A stretch of 64,000 bases of DNA from Plantibacter flavus (GCF_002024505.1 NZ_CP019402.1:1674001-1738000); one strand, 5' to 3'. Shown: positions 25,771 to 35,258, numbered from the stretch's first letter. Translations and numbers: made by a program. The notes: generated from the sequence alone by a model not told the origin.

Positions 25771-26764
25771 CCGCGAACGGTACGACGTCTACCCGGTCGG
25801 GATCGCCCACGACGGCTCGTACGTCCTCGAGGTCGACGACCCGAGCCGGTACGCGCTCGACCCCGCCCACCTGCCGGAGGTCGACCCCTCGCGGCCGGCC
25901 GTGCGCTGGCCTGAACGCGTCGGCAGCCGCGAGTTGACCGTCGTCGGGGAGGACGGCGTCCCGTTCACCCTCGGCCCCGTCGACATCGTCCTCCCGATCC
26001 TCCACGGTCGGTTCGGCGAGGACGGCACCGTGCAGGGCATGCTCGAGCTCGTCGACCTCCCGTACGTCGGCTCCGGCGTCCTCGCGTCCTCGCTCGGCAT
26101 GGACAAGCACTTCACGAAGACGGTGCTCCAGGCCGCCGGGATCGCCGTCGCCCCGTGGGTGCGGTTCACCGCCCACGACTGGGCCACGGCACCCGAGGAG
26201 GTACTCGCATCGCTCGGGTCGCTCGGGTCACCGGCGTTCGTGAAGCCGGCGCGAGCCGGTTCGAGCGTCGGGGTGTCGAAGGTGTCGACGCCGGACGCGT
26301 TCCGTGCGGCGATCGAACTGGCACTCGCCGAGGACTCGACCGTGCTCGTCGAGACCGGTCTGGTGGGCCGAGAGGTCGAGTGTGCGGTCCTCGAATCCCT
26401 CCCCGGCGAGGCGCCTCGCGTCTCGGTGGCCGGCGAGGTCGTCGTGACCGGACGCGACTTCTACGATTTCGAGGCGAAGTACCTCGACGCCCCCGGTATC
26501 GAGCTCGTCTGCCCCGCCGACCTCCTTCCCGAGCAGTTGTCGGAGATGCAGGACCTCTCTCGTCGGGCGTTCGAGGCGTTGGGCTGCGCGGGGCTCGCCC
26601 GGGTCGACTTCTTCCTGACTGCGGACGGCTTCGTCGTCAACGAGGTCAACACCATGCCGGGGTTCACCCCGATCTCGATGTTCCCGAGCTGCTGGTTGGC
26701 CTCGGGGCTCAGCTACCCAGAGCTCATCACCGAGCTGATCGAGGTCGCCCGCGCCCGTTCCTGA
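25673..26764 (+). CDS. ddl: D-alanine-D-alanine ligase
   Basis: 363 residues of ATP-grasp fold. It joins two D-alanines for the peptidoglycan stem. The N-terminal motif VVVLFGGRSSEHSISC and ATP-grasp segments FVKPARAGSSVGVSKV and NEVNTMPGFTPISMFP are complete. HGRFGEDGTVQGMLEL (about 105-120) is the family signature. It shares the operon with murA, and overlaps the 3' end of gpsA as read. Confidence 0.97.
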   Translation: MTHKTGVVVLFGGRSSEHSISCATAGGVLAAIDRERYDVYPVGIAHDGSYVLEVDDPSRYALDPAHLPEVDPSRPAVRWPERVGSRELTVVGEDGVPFTLGPVDIVLPILHGRFGEDGTVQGMLELVDLPYVGSGVLASSLGMDKHFTKTVLQAAGIAVAPWVRFTAHDWATAPEEVLASLGSLGSPAFVKPARAGSSVGVSKVSTPDAFRAAIELALAEDSTVLVETGLVGREVECAVLESLPGEAPRVSVAGEVVVTGRDFYDFEAKYLDAPGIELVCPADLLPEQLSEMQDLSRRAFEALGCAGLARVDFFLTADGFVVNEVNTMPGFTPISMFPSCWLASGLSYPELITELIEVARARS

Positions 26765-26785
26765 ACGGCGTGGTCCCGGGAACGG

Positions 26786-27277
26786 TCAACCGTCGGTGGG
26801 GATCGGGAGTTCGGCGTCGCCGAGGGCGGTGCACTTCCCGGTGACGGGGAGCACGGACACGGCAGGCGCCAGGTCGGCCAGGACGGTGCTGCTGGCGACG
26901 GCATCGCCGTCGAGCACGATCTCGACCGCGGGCGTGCGCCCGAAGGTCGTGAACCGGTAGTTCGGCGCGTCGGTGTCGTCGATGATCCAGTCGACGCCGT
27001 TCACCGACTGGCATTGCTGCGTGGTCGGGCCGGGGATCGCGACGCCGCAATGCAGGAGGACCGTCGCGGGATCGCCCCAGGCGCCGGTGGCCTGGGCGTC
27101 GGTCCCTCGCTCGGGCAGTTCGGCGACGGCGTCGGGGAGACGCACCGTGACCTCCGCGCACTGCGGGTTGTTCGCGTCGGCGGCGGGTTCGAGCGCGACG
27201 GCGGGCGCGCACCCGGCCAGGGCCAGGGTTGCGGCTGCGGCGAGGGCGGTGGCGAGGAGCACACGAATCGGGGACAT
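26786..27277 (-). CDS. DUF3515 family lipoprotein
   Basis: 163 residues, starting at the ATG complementary to 27275-27277 so that a signal peptide (SPIRVLLATALAAAATLALAGC) with lipobox L-A-G-C begins the protein. The conserved Cys-containing block LLHCGVAIPGPTTQQC and W-I-I-D region match the DUF3515 family, common in actinobacteria beside ddl and thiL. Function unknown. Convergent with ddl and divergent from thiL. Confidence 0.8.
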   Translation of the reverse strand: MSPIRVLLATALAAAATLALAGCAPAVALEPAADANNPQCAEVTVRLPDAVAELPERGTDAQATGAWGDPATVLLHCGVAIPGPTTQQCQSVNGVDWIIDDTDAPNYRFTTFGRTPAVEIVLDGDAVASSTVLADLAPAVSVLPVTGKCTALGDAELPIPTDG

Positions 27278-27302
27278 CGCACACCAGGCTACCGTTGATC
27301 CC

Positions 27303-28319
27303 ATGAACGAGTCTGGGAGCGCGTCCGACGATCACGGAACGGTCGGGGCCTGTGTCGGAGACCTCGCGGAGGGGGAGCTGCTCGAGCGCATCTTCCCTCG
27401 CCTGCCGCACGCCGACGCCGAACTCCTCGGGCCGGGCGACGATGCCGCGGTCGTCCTTGCGCCGGACGGTCGGTTCGTCGTCACGACGGACACGATGATC
27501 CACGGGCCGGACTTCCGGCTGGCGTGGTCGAGCGCCCACGACCTGGGGTGGAAGGCTGCGGCCAGCAACCTGGCGGACGTCGCGGCGATGGGGGCGCGTC
27601 CGACGGCACTCGTCGTCGCACTCGCCATGCCCAAGCAGCTGCCGGTCGCCGTGCTCGACGGGTTCGCAGACGGACTGCGCGACGCCTGTGCCGAGCTCGC
27701 GCCCGGCTGCGGTGTCGTCGGCGGCGATCTGGCCGTGTCCGACGTCTTCATGATCGCGGTGACGGCGTTCGGCGACCTGGAGGGTCGTGCCCCCGTCCGG
27801 CGTGACGGAGCGCGACCCGGCGACGTGGTCGCGGTCGCGGGGGAGTTGGGTTCGGCTGCGGCAGGTCTGCGACTCCTCTTCTCACGTGGGGTCGACACCG
27901 ACGGTGTGCCTTCGGCCGAGGCAGCATCCGTCCTACGACGCGATCACCGGGTCGAGGTGGAGGCACAACTCGCGCCACGGCCACCGATCGCGGCCGGGGT
28001 CGTCGCCGCCGTCGCCGGTGCCACGGCGATGCTCGACCTGTCGGACGGGCTCGCGCTCGACGCCGGTCGCCTCGCGCGGGCGAGTGGGGTCGCGATCGAC
28101 CTGCGGGCCGAGGAACTGGGTGCCGACGTGGCGCTCGCCCTCGCCGGTGGCGAGGACCACTCCCTCCTGGCGACGTTCCCGCCCGCTACGACGATCCCCG
28201 CCGGCTTCCGGACCATCGGCACGGCCCGGACCGGAGCCGGGGTCCTCGTCGACGGTGTGGCCTACGACGGTCGCGCCGGTTGGGACCCCTACCGCGACTG
28301 GGACGACGCGTCCGGTTGA
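27303..28319 (+). CDS. thiL: Thiamine-monophosphate kinase
   Basis: 338 residues of the PurM/ThiL superfamily. Phosphorylates thiamine monophosphate to the pyrophosphate coenzyme. Motifs: GPGDDAAVV (about 40-48), TTDTMIHGPDF, and DLSDGLALDAGRLA near 244. TACCGT (27290-27295) lies 7 bp before the ATG, giving a leaderless transcript. No thiamine riboswitch is seen, which fits with this gene not being in a thi operon. Confidence 0.93.
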   Translation: MNESGSASDDHGTVGACVGDLAEGELLERIFPRLPHADAELLGPGDDAAVVLAPDGRFVVTTDTMIHGPDFRLAWSSAHDLGWKAAASNLADVAAMGARPTALVVALAMPKQLPVAVLDGFADGLRDACAELAPGCGVVGGDLAVSDVFMIAVTAFGDLEGRAPVRRDGARPGDVVAVAGELGSAAAGLRLLFSRGVDTDGVPSAEAASVLRRDHRVEVEAQLAPRPPIAAGVVAAVAGATAMLDLSDGLALDAGRLARASGVAIDLRAEELGADVALALAGGEDHSLLATFPPATTIPAGFRTIGTARTGAGVLVDGVAYDGRAGWDPYRDWDDASG

Positions 28320-28377
28320 GCGGTGTTCCCGGCCGCCGTGGCGCGAGGACCGTGCGGTGACGCGGTGACGCGCTGAC

Positions 28378-28950
28378 TCAGACCGGCGTGATCCACCAGA
28401 CGACGGTCTCGCCGTAGGTGCTCTTCCGCAGGACCTCGAGCGCCGCGGGAAGGGTCGGTTCGGGTGAGCGGGAGCTCCGCTCGACGAGCACGAGCCCGTC
28501 GACGGTGACCAGACCGACGAGCGCGGCGAGGTTTGCCGTGAGCTCCGCCTCGGGGAGGTCGTACGGGGGATCGATGAAGACGAGGTCGGACGGGACCGTC
28601 GCCCCGGACAGGTAGGTGCCGACCGACTTGGCGTGCACCGTGATGCGCGGTGCCGCTCCGCGAGGCGCCGCCGAGGTCACGATCCTCGCGTTGTCACGAC
28701 ACAGCTTCGCGGCCTCCGACCCCCGGTCGACGAGGGTGATCACGGCGGCACCCCGGCTGGCGCACTCGAGCCCCAGCGACCCCGAGCCTGCGTACAGGTC
28801 GAGCACCTCGGCGCCGGCGATCACGTCGCGGGCCTCCAACGCGGAGAAGAGGGCCTCGCGGACGCGATCGCTCGTCGGTCGTGTACCGCTGCCCGGAACC
28901 CGGATCGTGCGTGATCCGGCGAAACCCGAGATGATCCTGATGCCGGCCAT
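28378..28950 (-). CDS. rsmD: 16S rRNA (guanine(966)-N2)-methyltransferase
   Basis: 190 residues. SAM-binding motif VLDLYAGSGSLGLE and catalytic FIDPPYDLPE (the D-P-P-Y form of the N6/N2 methylase motif) identify RsmD, which modifies G966 of 16S rRNA. The N-terminal MAGIRIISGFAGSRTI is typical; I used this ATG (complement at 28948-28950), as an upstream extension has no homology-like features. Convergent with thiL, divergent from recG. Confidence 0.93.
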   Translation of the reverse strand: MAGIRIISGFAGSRTIRVPGSGTRPTSDRVREALFSALEARDVIAGAEVLDLYAGSGSLGLECASRGAAVITLVDRGSEAAKLCRDNARIVTSAAPRGAAPRITVHAKSVGTYLSGATVPSDLVFIDPPYDLPEAELTANLAALVGLVTVDGLVLVERSSRSPEPTLPAALEVLRKSTYGETVVWWITPV

Positions 28951-29021
28951 GGTCCCATCCTCGCAGGCTGGGCGAAGCCGAGCGAACCGCGGTGTCCGAG
29001 GTCCCGAATAGAATCGACGGC

Positions 29022-31190
29022 ATGACGGGGATCGAGCTGGGCACGAAGCTCGGTGGTGTCCTCGGCGGACGAACGGCGACGGCACTCCAGAAGGCGTTCG
29101 GCGTCGAGACCGTCGGCGACCTCCTCGAGCACTACCCGCGTCGCTACGCGAAGCGCGGCGAGTTGACGGTCATCGGCCAGCTGCCGCTCGGCGAGGACGT
29201 GACGATCGTCGCCGACGTCCTCGAGGTCCGCGACCGCCAGATGAAGCAACGCAAGGGCTCCATCCTCGAGGTCGTCATCTCCGACGGTCAGGGTCGACTC
29301 AACCTCACCTTCTTCAATCAGCCCTGGCGGGCGAACGAACTCCGGCCGGGCTTGCGCGGCATCTTCGCGGGCAAGGTCGGCGATTACCGCGGCAGCTATC
29401 AGCTCGCACACCCGCAGTATCAGCTCTTCCCCGACGACGCCGACGCACCGGCGCTCGCGGACGCCCAGGCGAAGGCGTGGTCGGAGGCGCCCATCCCGAT
29501 CTACCCGGCGACGGGCACGATCACGAGCTGGAACCTCAAGCAGTCCGTGGAGCTGGTCCTCGACGCCCTGCCGCCGCAGGAGGACCCGGTCCCGAGGTCG
29601 GTCCGGGCGGCGAGGGGTGAACTCTCCTTCGACGCCGCCATCCGGGCCGTCCACCGCCCGACGGTCGACCGCGACTGGCAGCGTGGTCGCCGCAGCCTGC
29701 GGTATCAGGAGGCGTACCTCCTCCAGACGGCCCTGCTCCAGCAGCGAGCGGCCACCCGTGCCCTGGCGGCCGAACCCCGCGTGCCGAAGGCCGGCGGCTA
29801 CCTCGAGCGCCTCGATGCCGCGCTCCCGTTCGAGCTGACCGGCGACCAGCAGACGGTCGGCGCGGAGATCGCGGCCGACCTCGCGCAGCCCAATCCGATG
29901 AACCGGCTCGTCCAGGGTGAGGTCGGCTCGGGCAAGACGCTCGTCGCCCTCCGAGCCATGGCGGCCGTCGCCGACAGCGGGGGACAGTCGGTGCTGCTGG
30001 CGCCCACCGAGGTCCTCGCGGCGCAGCACCTGCGGTCGATCGTCCGTTCGCTCGGCCCCGACCTCTCGGCCGAGCTCATGCCGACGCTGCTCACCGGCCA
30101 GCTGCCGACCTCCGATCGCAAACGGGCGCTGCTGCGGATCGTCGCAGGCCAGGCCCGGATCGTGATCGGGACGCACGCGCTGCTGGGCGACGCCGTGACC
30201 TTCGCCGATCTGGGGATGGTCGTCGTCGACGAACAGCACCGCTTCGGCGTGGAGCAGCGAGACCAGCTCCGTCAGAAGGGACGCACACCGCCGCACGTCC
30301 TCGTGCTGACCGCGACGCCGATCCCACGGACCGTGGCCATGACCGTCTTCGGCGACCTCGACGTCAGCATCATCAGGGAGCTGCCACGCGGGCGGCAGGG
30401 GATCGAGAGCTTCGTGGTCGCCCTGGCCGATCACCCGCGGTGGATCTCCCGCGTCTGGGAGCGCCTCGCCGAGGAACTCGCGCAGGGGCAGCAGGGGTTC
30501 GTGGTGTGCCCGGCGATCGACGCCAAGGAGGTCGAGCCCGGCGAGGCGCTCGAGGAGGACGTCGATCCGGCGCGGCCGATCGCGTCCGTGCTCACCACGG
30601 TGGAGCAGCTGCGTACCCACCCGCTGCTCGCGTCCCGACGCATCGACGTCCTCCACGGCCGGATGAGCGCGGAGGAGAAGGACCGCACGATGCGGGCCTT
30701 CGCCGCCGGTGAGATCGACGTGCTCGTGGCGACGACGGTCATCGAGGTGGGCGTCGACGTCCCCAACGCCTCGACGATGGTCGTGCTCGACGCGGAACGC
30801 TTCGGGGTGTCGCAGCTCCACCAGCTCCGCGGACGCGTCGGCCGAGGCGGCGTCCCCGGGCTGTGTCTGCTCGTCACCGCGGCGGAGGCGGAGAGCACCG
30901 CACGCGAGCGCGTCGACGCGGTGGCCGCGACGCTCGACGGCTTCGACCTCGCGCAGGTCGACCTCGAGCTGCGGCGCGAGGGTGACGTCCTCGGCAGCAT
31001 GCAGTCGGGCGGGCGGTCCTCGCTCAAGCTGCTCCGGGTCGTGCACGACAGCGAGGTCATCATCGAGGCGCGGGCGGATGCCGCCGAGCTCCTCGAGACC
31101 GATCCCGACCTCGCCGACCACCCGGTGCTTGCCGAAGCGCTCCGTCGGCGCCTCGACGAATCAGACCGCGCCGCGCTCGCCAAGAACTGA
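29022..31190 (+). CDS. recG: ATP-dependent DNA helicase RecG
   Basis: 722 residues. Reverses stalled replication forks and branch-migrates Holliday junctions. N-terminal wedge/OB domain (about 60-160) with HYPRRY; helicase motif I GEVGSGKTLVAL; motif II VVDEQHRFG; motif VI QLRGRVGRGG. TAGAAT (29009-29014) is 7 bp before the ATG, so a leaderless mRNA is likely. First gene of a rightward run to rnc/mutM. Confidence 0.96.
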   Translation: MTGIELGTKLGGVLGGRTATALQKAFGVETVGDLLEHYPRRYAKRGELTVIGQLPLGEDVTIVADVLEVRDRQMKQRKGSILEVVISDGQGRLNLTFFNQPWRANELRPGLRGIFAGKVGDYRGSYQLAHPQYQLFPDDADAPALADAQAKAWSEAPIPIYPATGTITSWNLKQSVELVLDALPPQEDPVPRSVRAARGELSFDAAIRAVHRPTVDRDWQRGRRSLRYQEAYLLQTALLQQRAATRALAAEPRVPKAGGYLERLDAALPFELTGDQQTVGAEIAADLAQPNPMNRLVQGEVGSGKTLVALRAMAAVADSGGQSVLLAPTEVLAAQHLRSIVRSLGPDLSAELMPTLLTGQLPTSDRKRALLRIVAGQARIVIGTHALLGDAVTFADLGMVVVDEQHRFGVEQRDQLRQKGRTPPHVLVLTATPIPRTVAMTVFGDLDVSIIRELPRGRQGIESFVVALADHPRWISRVWERLAEELAQGQQGFVVCPAIDAKEVEPGEALEEDVDPARPIASVLTTVEQLRTHPLLASRRIDVLHGRMSAEEKDRTMRAFAAGEIDVLVATTVIEVGVDVPNASTMVVLDAERFGVSQLHQLRGRVGRGGVPGLCLLVTAAEAESTARERVDAVAATLDGFDLAQVDLELRREGDVLGSMQSGGRSSLKLLRVVHDSEVIIEARADAAELLETDPDLADHPVLAEALRRRLDESDRAALAKN

Positions 31191-31209
31191 GCACCGATAG
31201 GCTGGCGGC

Positions 31210-31692
31210 ATGAAGCGGATCGCCGTCGTCCCCGGATCGTTCGACCCAGTCACTCTCGGTCACCTCGATGTCATCGAGCGGGCGGCGCGCATCTTCGACG
31301 AACTGCACGTGCTGGTCGTGCACAACCCCGACAAGTCCGCGCTGCTGCCGATGCCGCAGCGGGTGTCCTTGCTCGAGCGCTCCATCGCCGACGGCGGGCT
31401 GCCTGACAACATCGTCGTCGCGCAGTGGAACGTCGGCCTGCTCGTCGACTACTGCACGGACGTCGGCGCGAGCGTGCTCGTGAAGGGCATCCGCTCGCAG
31501 GTCGACGTCGCGTACGAGACGCCCATGGCCATCATGAACCGCAGTCTCGCCGGTGTGGAGACGGTCTTCCTCCTGCCCGATCCGGCGCACGCGCACGTGT
31601 CCAGTTCACTCGTCCGGCAGGTGGCCGCGCTCGGTGGCGATGTCAGCCCGTACGTCCCGCAGGTGGTGGCGACCTTCCTCCAGGAGGGCTAG
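31210..31692 (+). CDS. coaD: Pantetheine-phosphate adenylyltransferase
   Basis: 160 residues, normal length. Nucleotidyltransferase motif [15 protein letters not shown] at the N-terminus and the C-terminal [15 protein letters not shown] (ISSTxVR-type) motif. Penultimate enzyme of coenzyme A synthesis. TAGGCT (31198-31203) is 6 bp before the ATG: an internal leaderless promoter even though recG ends only 19 bp upstream. Confidence 0.96.
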   Translation: MKRIAVVPGSFDPVTLGHLDVIERAARIFDELHVLVVHNPDKSALLPMPQRVSLLERSIADGGLPDNIVVAQWNVGLLVDYCTDVGASVLVKGIRSQVDVAYETPMAIMNRSLAGVETVFLLPDPAHAHVSSSLVRQVAALGGDVSPYVPQVVATFLQEG

Positions 31693-31731
31693 GGCGTCCT
31701 CCCGGTCGGGTTCGGCGTAGAATCGTCGATC

Positions 31732-32316
31732 GTGACTAGGAAGAGAACGAACAATTCGCCGTTCAGCGTCAACGTGCGCGATCTGGTGAACCGTCCCGGG
31801 GAGATGCGCGAGCACGACCTCGAGGTGGTGCTCGCCGAGCGCTGGGGCGAGGGTCTGGTCGCCGTCCAGGAGGGCACGACGCTCTCCGAGCAGGTGCGTC
31901 TCGAGTCCGTGCACGAGGGGATCCTCGTGACCGTCGACGTCGACGCACTGGCGACCGGCGAGTGCGGACGCTGCCTCCGCGACATCGAACTGCCTGTCGA
32001 AGTCGAGATTCAGGAACTTTTCGCGTATCCTGATTCGGAAGCGTCTGACTTCGAGGTTCACGACGACCACGTGGATCTTGAACCTCTGGTCAGAGATGCG
32101 GTAGTTCTCGCATTACCGTTTCAGCCGGTGTGCCAGCCGGATTGCCCCGGACTCGACCCCGAGACCGGTGAGCGGCTGGCCGAACGTCCGGAACGACACC
32201 CTCACGACGTCGCAGATCCTCGCTGGTCTGCGCTCGCGGGCTTGTCCTCAGACTCCGTACTTGACACAGACGCCAGCAGCGCCCAGCGCGCCGCTGCAGA
32301 CACAGAAGAGAGATAG
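31732..32316 (+). CDS. DUF177 (YceD) family protein
   Basis: 194 residues. Two cysteine pairs, GECGRCLRD and CQPDC-P-G, are the hallmark of DUF177/YceD, a family encoded next to rpmF across bacteria and implicated in 23S rRNA/ribosome maturation in some organisms. TAGAAT (31718-31723) lies 8 bp before the GTG start. Directly upstream of rpmF as usual. The Ala/Ser-rich tail (~35 residues) is not conserved-looking. Confidence 0.88.
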   Translation: MTRKRTNNSPFSVNVRDLVNRPGEMREHDLEVVLAERWGEGLVAVQEGTTLSEQVRLESVHEGILVTVDVDALATGECGRCLRDIELPVEVEIQELFAYPDSEASDFEVHDDHVDLEPLVRDAVVLALPFQPVCQPDCPGLDPETGERLAERPERHPHDVADPRWSALAGLSSDSVLDTDASSAQRAAADTEER

Positions 32317-32319
32317 ATC

Positions 32320-32529
32320 ATGGCTGGAAACCCCCCGAAGCGGAAGGTCTCGCGCTCGAACACCCGCTCGCGTCGCTCGCAGTGGAAGGCCGCCGTGCCG
32401 ACGCTCGTGAAGACGGTGGAGAACGGCCGCGTCACGTACAGCCTGCCGCACCGCGCCAAGGTCGTCGAGGACTCGCAGGGCACCGCCCTGTACCTCGAGT
32501 ACAAGGGCCGCAAGGTCGCAGACGTCTGA
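32320..32529 (+). CDS. rpmF: 50S ribosomal protein L32
   Basis: 69 residues. N-terminal [17 protein letters not shown] is diagnostic. No cysteines, so this is the zinc-free form of L32. Co-transcribed with DUF177, 3 bp apart. Confidence 0.97.
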   Translation: MAGNPPKRKVSRSNTRSRRSQWKAAVPTLVKTVENGRVTYSLPHRAKVVEDSQGTALYLEYKGRKVADV

Positions 32530-32560
32530 TCCGCGCGTTGAACGTCCGCGTTCGAACAGC

Positions 32561-33298
32561 GTGAACACGAATCATTCCGACCACACCGGAATCGGCTCCG
32601 TATCGGAGACCGATCCCGGTGTGGTCGTTTTCGCACGGCAACTGGGTGTCGACGTCTCGTACGAGCTGCTCGACCTGGCGCTGACGCACCGCTCGTACGC
32701 GTACGAGCACGGTGGACTCCCGCACAACGAGCGCCTCGAGTTCCTCGGCGACTCGATCCTCGGGCAGGCCGTCACCGTCATGCTCTACCGCGACTTCCCG
32801 CACCTCGACGAAGGGCAGCTGGCGAAGCGACGTGCGAGCCTCGTCTCGACGATCGCGCTCGCCGAGGTCGCACGTTCGATCGGACTGGGCGAGCGGATCA
32901 AGCTCGGCAAGGGCGAGGACCAGACCGGTGGGCGCGACAAGGCGTCCATCCTGGCCGACACGATGGAGGCCGTCATCGGTGCGACGTACCTGTCGGCCGG
33001 CCCCGACGCGGCGACGGCACTCATCCTGCGACTGGTGAACCCCCTGCTCGAGAACCCTGAGCGCTTCGGCGCGGCGATGGACCCGAAGACGAGCCTCCAG
33101 GAGGCCGCTGCGGCCATCGGGGCGCCGGCGCCCGTCTACGAGATCGCCAGCTCCGGCCCCGACCACAACCGGCGGTTCGTCGCGACGGTGACCGTGGGAA
33201 CCGCGGTCACGGCGACGGGCTCCGGTACGAGCAAGAAGCACGCCGAGATGGCGGCGGCCCTGGAAGCCTGGTCGAGGATCAGTGCCGGAACTCCCTGA
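32561..33298 (+). CDS. rnc: Ribonuclease III
   Basis: 245 residues. Cleaves double-stranded RNA in rRNA and mRNA processing. Catalytic signature NERLEFLGDSILG (about 49-61), second acidic cluster DTMEAVIGATYL (about 132-143), and a C-terminal dsRNA-binding domain (KTSLQEAAAA ... GSGTSKKHAEMAAALEA). GTG start 31 bp after rpmF, with no clear Shine-Dalgarno. The first ~25 codons are poorly conserved and encode a 22-bp hairpin, which could let RNase III cut its own mRNA. Overlaps mutM by 17 bp. Confidence 0.95.
   Translation: MNTNHSDHTGIGSVSETDPGVVVFARQLGVDVSYELLDLALTHRSYAYEHGGLPHNERLEFLGDSILGQAVTVMLYRDFPHLDEGQLAKRRASLVSTIALAEVARSIGLGERIKLGKGEDQTGGRDKASILADTMEAVIGATYLSAGPDAATALILRLVNPLLENPERFGAAMDPKTSLQEAAAAIGAPAPVYEIASSGPDHNRRFVATVTVGTAVTATGSGTSKKHAEMAAALEAWSRISAGTP
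32578..32627 (+). promoter_or_regulatory. Long RNA hairpin in the 5' coding region of rnc
   Basis: CGACCACACCGG (32578-32589) pairs perfectly with CCGGTGTGGTCG (32616-32627). Inside it, ATCGG (32591-32595) pairs with CCGAT (32610-32614), and CTCCG (32596-32600) with CGGAG (32604-32608), loop TAT. With one A-C mismatch and one bulged A this gives about 22 bp of dsRNA beginning 17 nt after the GTG start of RNase III. It is the size of an RNase III substrate. TTTT follows, so a terminator/attenuator for rpmF is the alternative. Confidence 0.7.
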
Positions 33299-34172
33299 GG
33301 TCGAGGTCGTCCGCGCCGGCTTGGAGCCCGCCGTCAGCGGCGCGACGATCGCCGGCGTCGAGGTCTTCGACGAGCGCTCCCTGCGCCGCCACGCGAGTGG
33401 TGTCGCCGACTTCACCGCACGGCTGACGGGGCGGACCATCCGATCGGCCGTCCGACGCGGGAAGTTCCTCTGGTTCCCCCTCGACGACGATGAGGCGATC
33501 GTCGGTCACCTGGGTATGAGCGGGCAGATGCTGCTCCGGTCGCCCGGTGACGACGCCGACCGCCTCCTGCGCATCCGCTTGCAGTTGGAGCATCCCGAGC
33601 ACGGCGAGCTCTGGCTGCACTTCGTGGACCAGCGGATCTTCGGCTCCATGGCGGTGACCGCGCTCGTCCCGACGACGGACGGGGCTGCAGGTGGGTTCGG
33701 CGACGAGGTCGCGATGGTGCCCGACCAGGTCGCGCACATCGCCCGCGACCCGATGGACCCGGCCTTCGACGACGCCGGCTTCCTCCGACGACTGCGCGAG
33801 AAACGCACCGGTGTGAAGCGGGCGCTCCTCGATCAGACCCTGGTCAGCGGGATCGGCAACATCTACGCGGACGAGTCGCTCTGGGCGGCGCGCATCCACC
33901 CCGAGCAGGAGACCGCCCGTCTCGGGCTCGGTCGCGCCGGCCGGCTGCTCGATGAGGTGCGTGCCGTGCTCGCGAAGGCCCTGGCGGAGGGCGGGACGAG
34001 CTTCGACGCCCAGTATGTGAACGTCAACGGTCAGGCAGGGTACTTCGCGCACAGTCTGAACGCCTACGGCAGGCAGGGTAAGCCGTGTGCGCGCTGCGGC
34101 ACGTTCATCGTCCGCGAGCAGTTCATGAACCGCGGCTCGCACCGCTGTCCGGTCTGCCAGCGCCGCACCTGA
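33282..34172 (+). CDS. mutM: Formamidopyrimidine-DNA glycosylase
   Basis: 296 residues. Removes 8-oxoguanine. The N-terminal (V/M)PELPEVEVV gives the catalytic Pro2 and Glu3. A helix-two-turn-helix (LVSGIGNIYADESLW) and a C-terminal zinc finger (CARCG ... CPVCQ) are intact. Starts at GTG inside the end of rnc, which couples the two genes. Confidence 0.96.
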   Translation: MPELPEVEVVRAGLEPAVSGATIAGVEVFDERSLRRHASGVADFTARLTGRTIRSAVRRGKFLWFPLDDDEAIVGHLGMSGQMLLRSPGDDADRLLRIRLQLEHPEHGELWLHFVDQRIFGSMAVTALVPTTDGAAGGFGDEVAMVPDQVAHIARDPMDPAFDDAGFLRRLREKRTGVKRALLDQTLVSGIGNIYADESLWAARIHPEQETARLGLGRAGRLLDEVRAVLAKALAEGGTSFDAQYVNVNGQAGYFAHSLNAYGRQGKPCARCGTFIVREQFMNRGSHRCPVCQRRT

Positions 34173-34175
34173 CGA

Positions 34176-35258
34176 TCAGTCGCTGCGGGGGAGTCGGCGC
34201 TGCCATTCTCCGGAGTAGCCGACGATGCGGAACCCGAGTCGGTCGTTGATCGCGAGCATGTGCGCGTTCTCGTCGGCGTTCCAGGTGTAGATCCGGGACC
34301 GCTCGGGTGCCTGATCGGCGAGTGCGATGAGGTTCGCCGCCTTCATCCAGAGTCCGAGGCCGTGTCCCCGGTGGTCGGCGAGCACGAGCGTGTCCCACTG
34401 CTCCGCGTGTTCCTTGCCCTCGCCGAGGACGAGCTCGCTGTACCCGGCGACCGCGCTGCTGTCGCGGTGGACAGCGGCGGCGACGATCGCGTGGTCGCCA
34501 GACGCCGCCAGCTGGTCCTCGCGCGCGCGGACCCGCTCGGGCGTCCAGACCTCGGGGTCGAGTTCCAGATCGGCGGCCGGGATGTCGGTCGCCATGTGTT
34601 CGCGGGCCGTCGCGAGCGAGCCGAGCAGCTCGTCGGGGGTGTGATCCACCCACTGCACGAGGCGGTACGCGTGTCCGGCACGGGCGGTCGACGTCTCGAC
34701 GATGTCAGGCAGCTCCCCGAGCATCGAGGCGAGGTCGCAGCGGTTGGTCCGCTCGACCTGCGCGAGGGCGTATCCACGATCGAGCATGAACCGGCTGGCC
34801 GCGGCGTTCGCGGGGATCGCCCGTTCGCCGACGCTCGCACCGAGGAGTGGTTCGTCGGTCGGGATGTCGTCGACGGCGTGCTGGGTGAAGGCGGTCACCG
34901 TCGGGCGGCCGGCCGCGAGGGCCCGTCGCTCCAACTCCTGCAGGAGCGCCGTGCCGATCCCTCGACGCCGCTCCTCTGCGAGAACGCCGACGTTCAGGGA
35001 GGCCGTCACCGCGTCGGCCTCGGTGCCGTATCCGAGCCAGCCGCGACCGACCACACGCCCGTCGAGGACGGCGGCGAGCAGGACGCGTCGCTGGAACCGC
35101 TGGTCGCGGTACTCGGGAAGGGCCATCGCGGAGGTCAAGGCGAAGTCGTCGGTGGACCAGATCTCGGCTTCGAGCGTGTTCGCGACGTCCTGGACCGCGT
35201 CGAACACCGCTGAGCTCCCGGTCGCCGGGATCTCGACCTCGTCGATCGTGGCGCGCAT
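34176..35258 (-). CDS. Tandem GNAT-family N-acetyltransferase
   Basis: 360 residues with two GNAT domains. The first (about 30-165) has an acetyl-CoA loop E-E-R-R-R-G-I-G-T-A-L-L; the second (about 195-355) has D-H-R-G-H-G-L-G-L-W and the helical end TWNADENAHMLAINDRLGF. Tandem GNATs of this layout include mycothiol synthase (MshD-like) and many uncharacterised enzymes; the sequence does not allow me to say which. Shine-Dalgarno GGGAGGGAGG precedes the ATG. Ends 3 bp from convergent mutM. Confidence 0.8.
   Translation of the reverse strand: MRATIDEVEIPATGSSAVFDAVQDVANTLEAEIWSTDDFALTSAMALPEYRDQRFQRRVLLAAVLDGRVVGRGWLGYGTEADAVTASLNVGVLAEERRRGIGTALLQELERRALAAGRPTVTAFTQHAVDDIPTDEPLLGASVGERAIPANAAASRFMLDRGYALAQVERTNRCDLASMLGELPDIVETSTARAGHAYRLVQWVDHTPDELLGSLATAREHMATDIPAADLELDPEVWTPERVRAREDQLAASGDHAIVAAAVHRDSSAVAGYSELVLGEGKEHAEQWDTLVLADHRGHGLGLWMKAANLIALADQAPERSRIYTWNADENAHMLAINDRLGFRIVGYSGEWQRRLPRSD

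Noticed and set aside
27240..27302. Thiamine riboswitch upstream of thiL
   Set aside because: The start codon is 7 bp after a -10 box, leaving no leader to hold a riboswitch.
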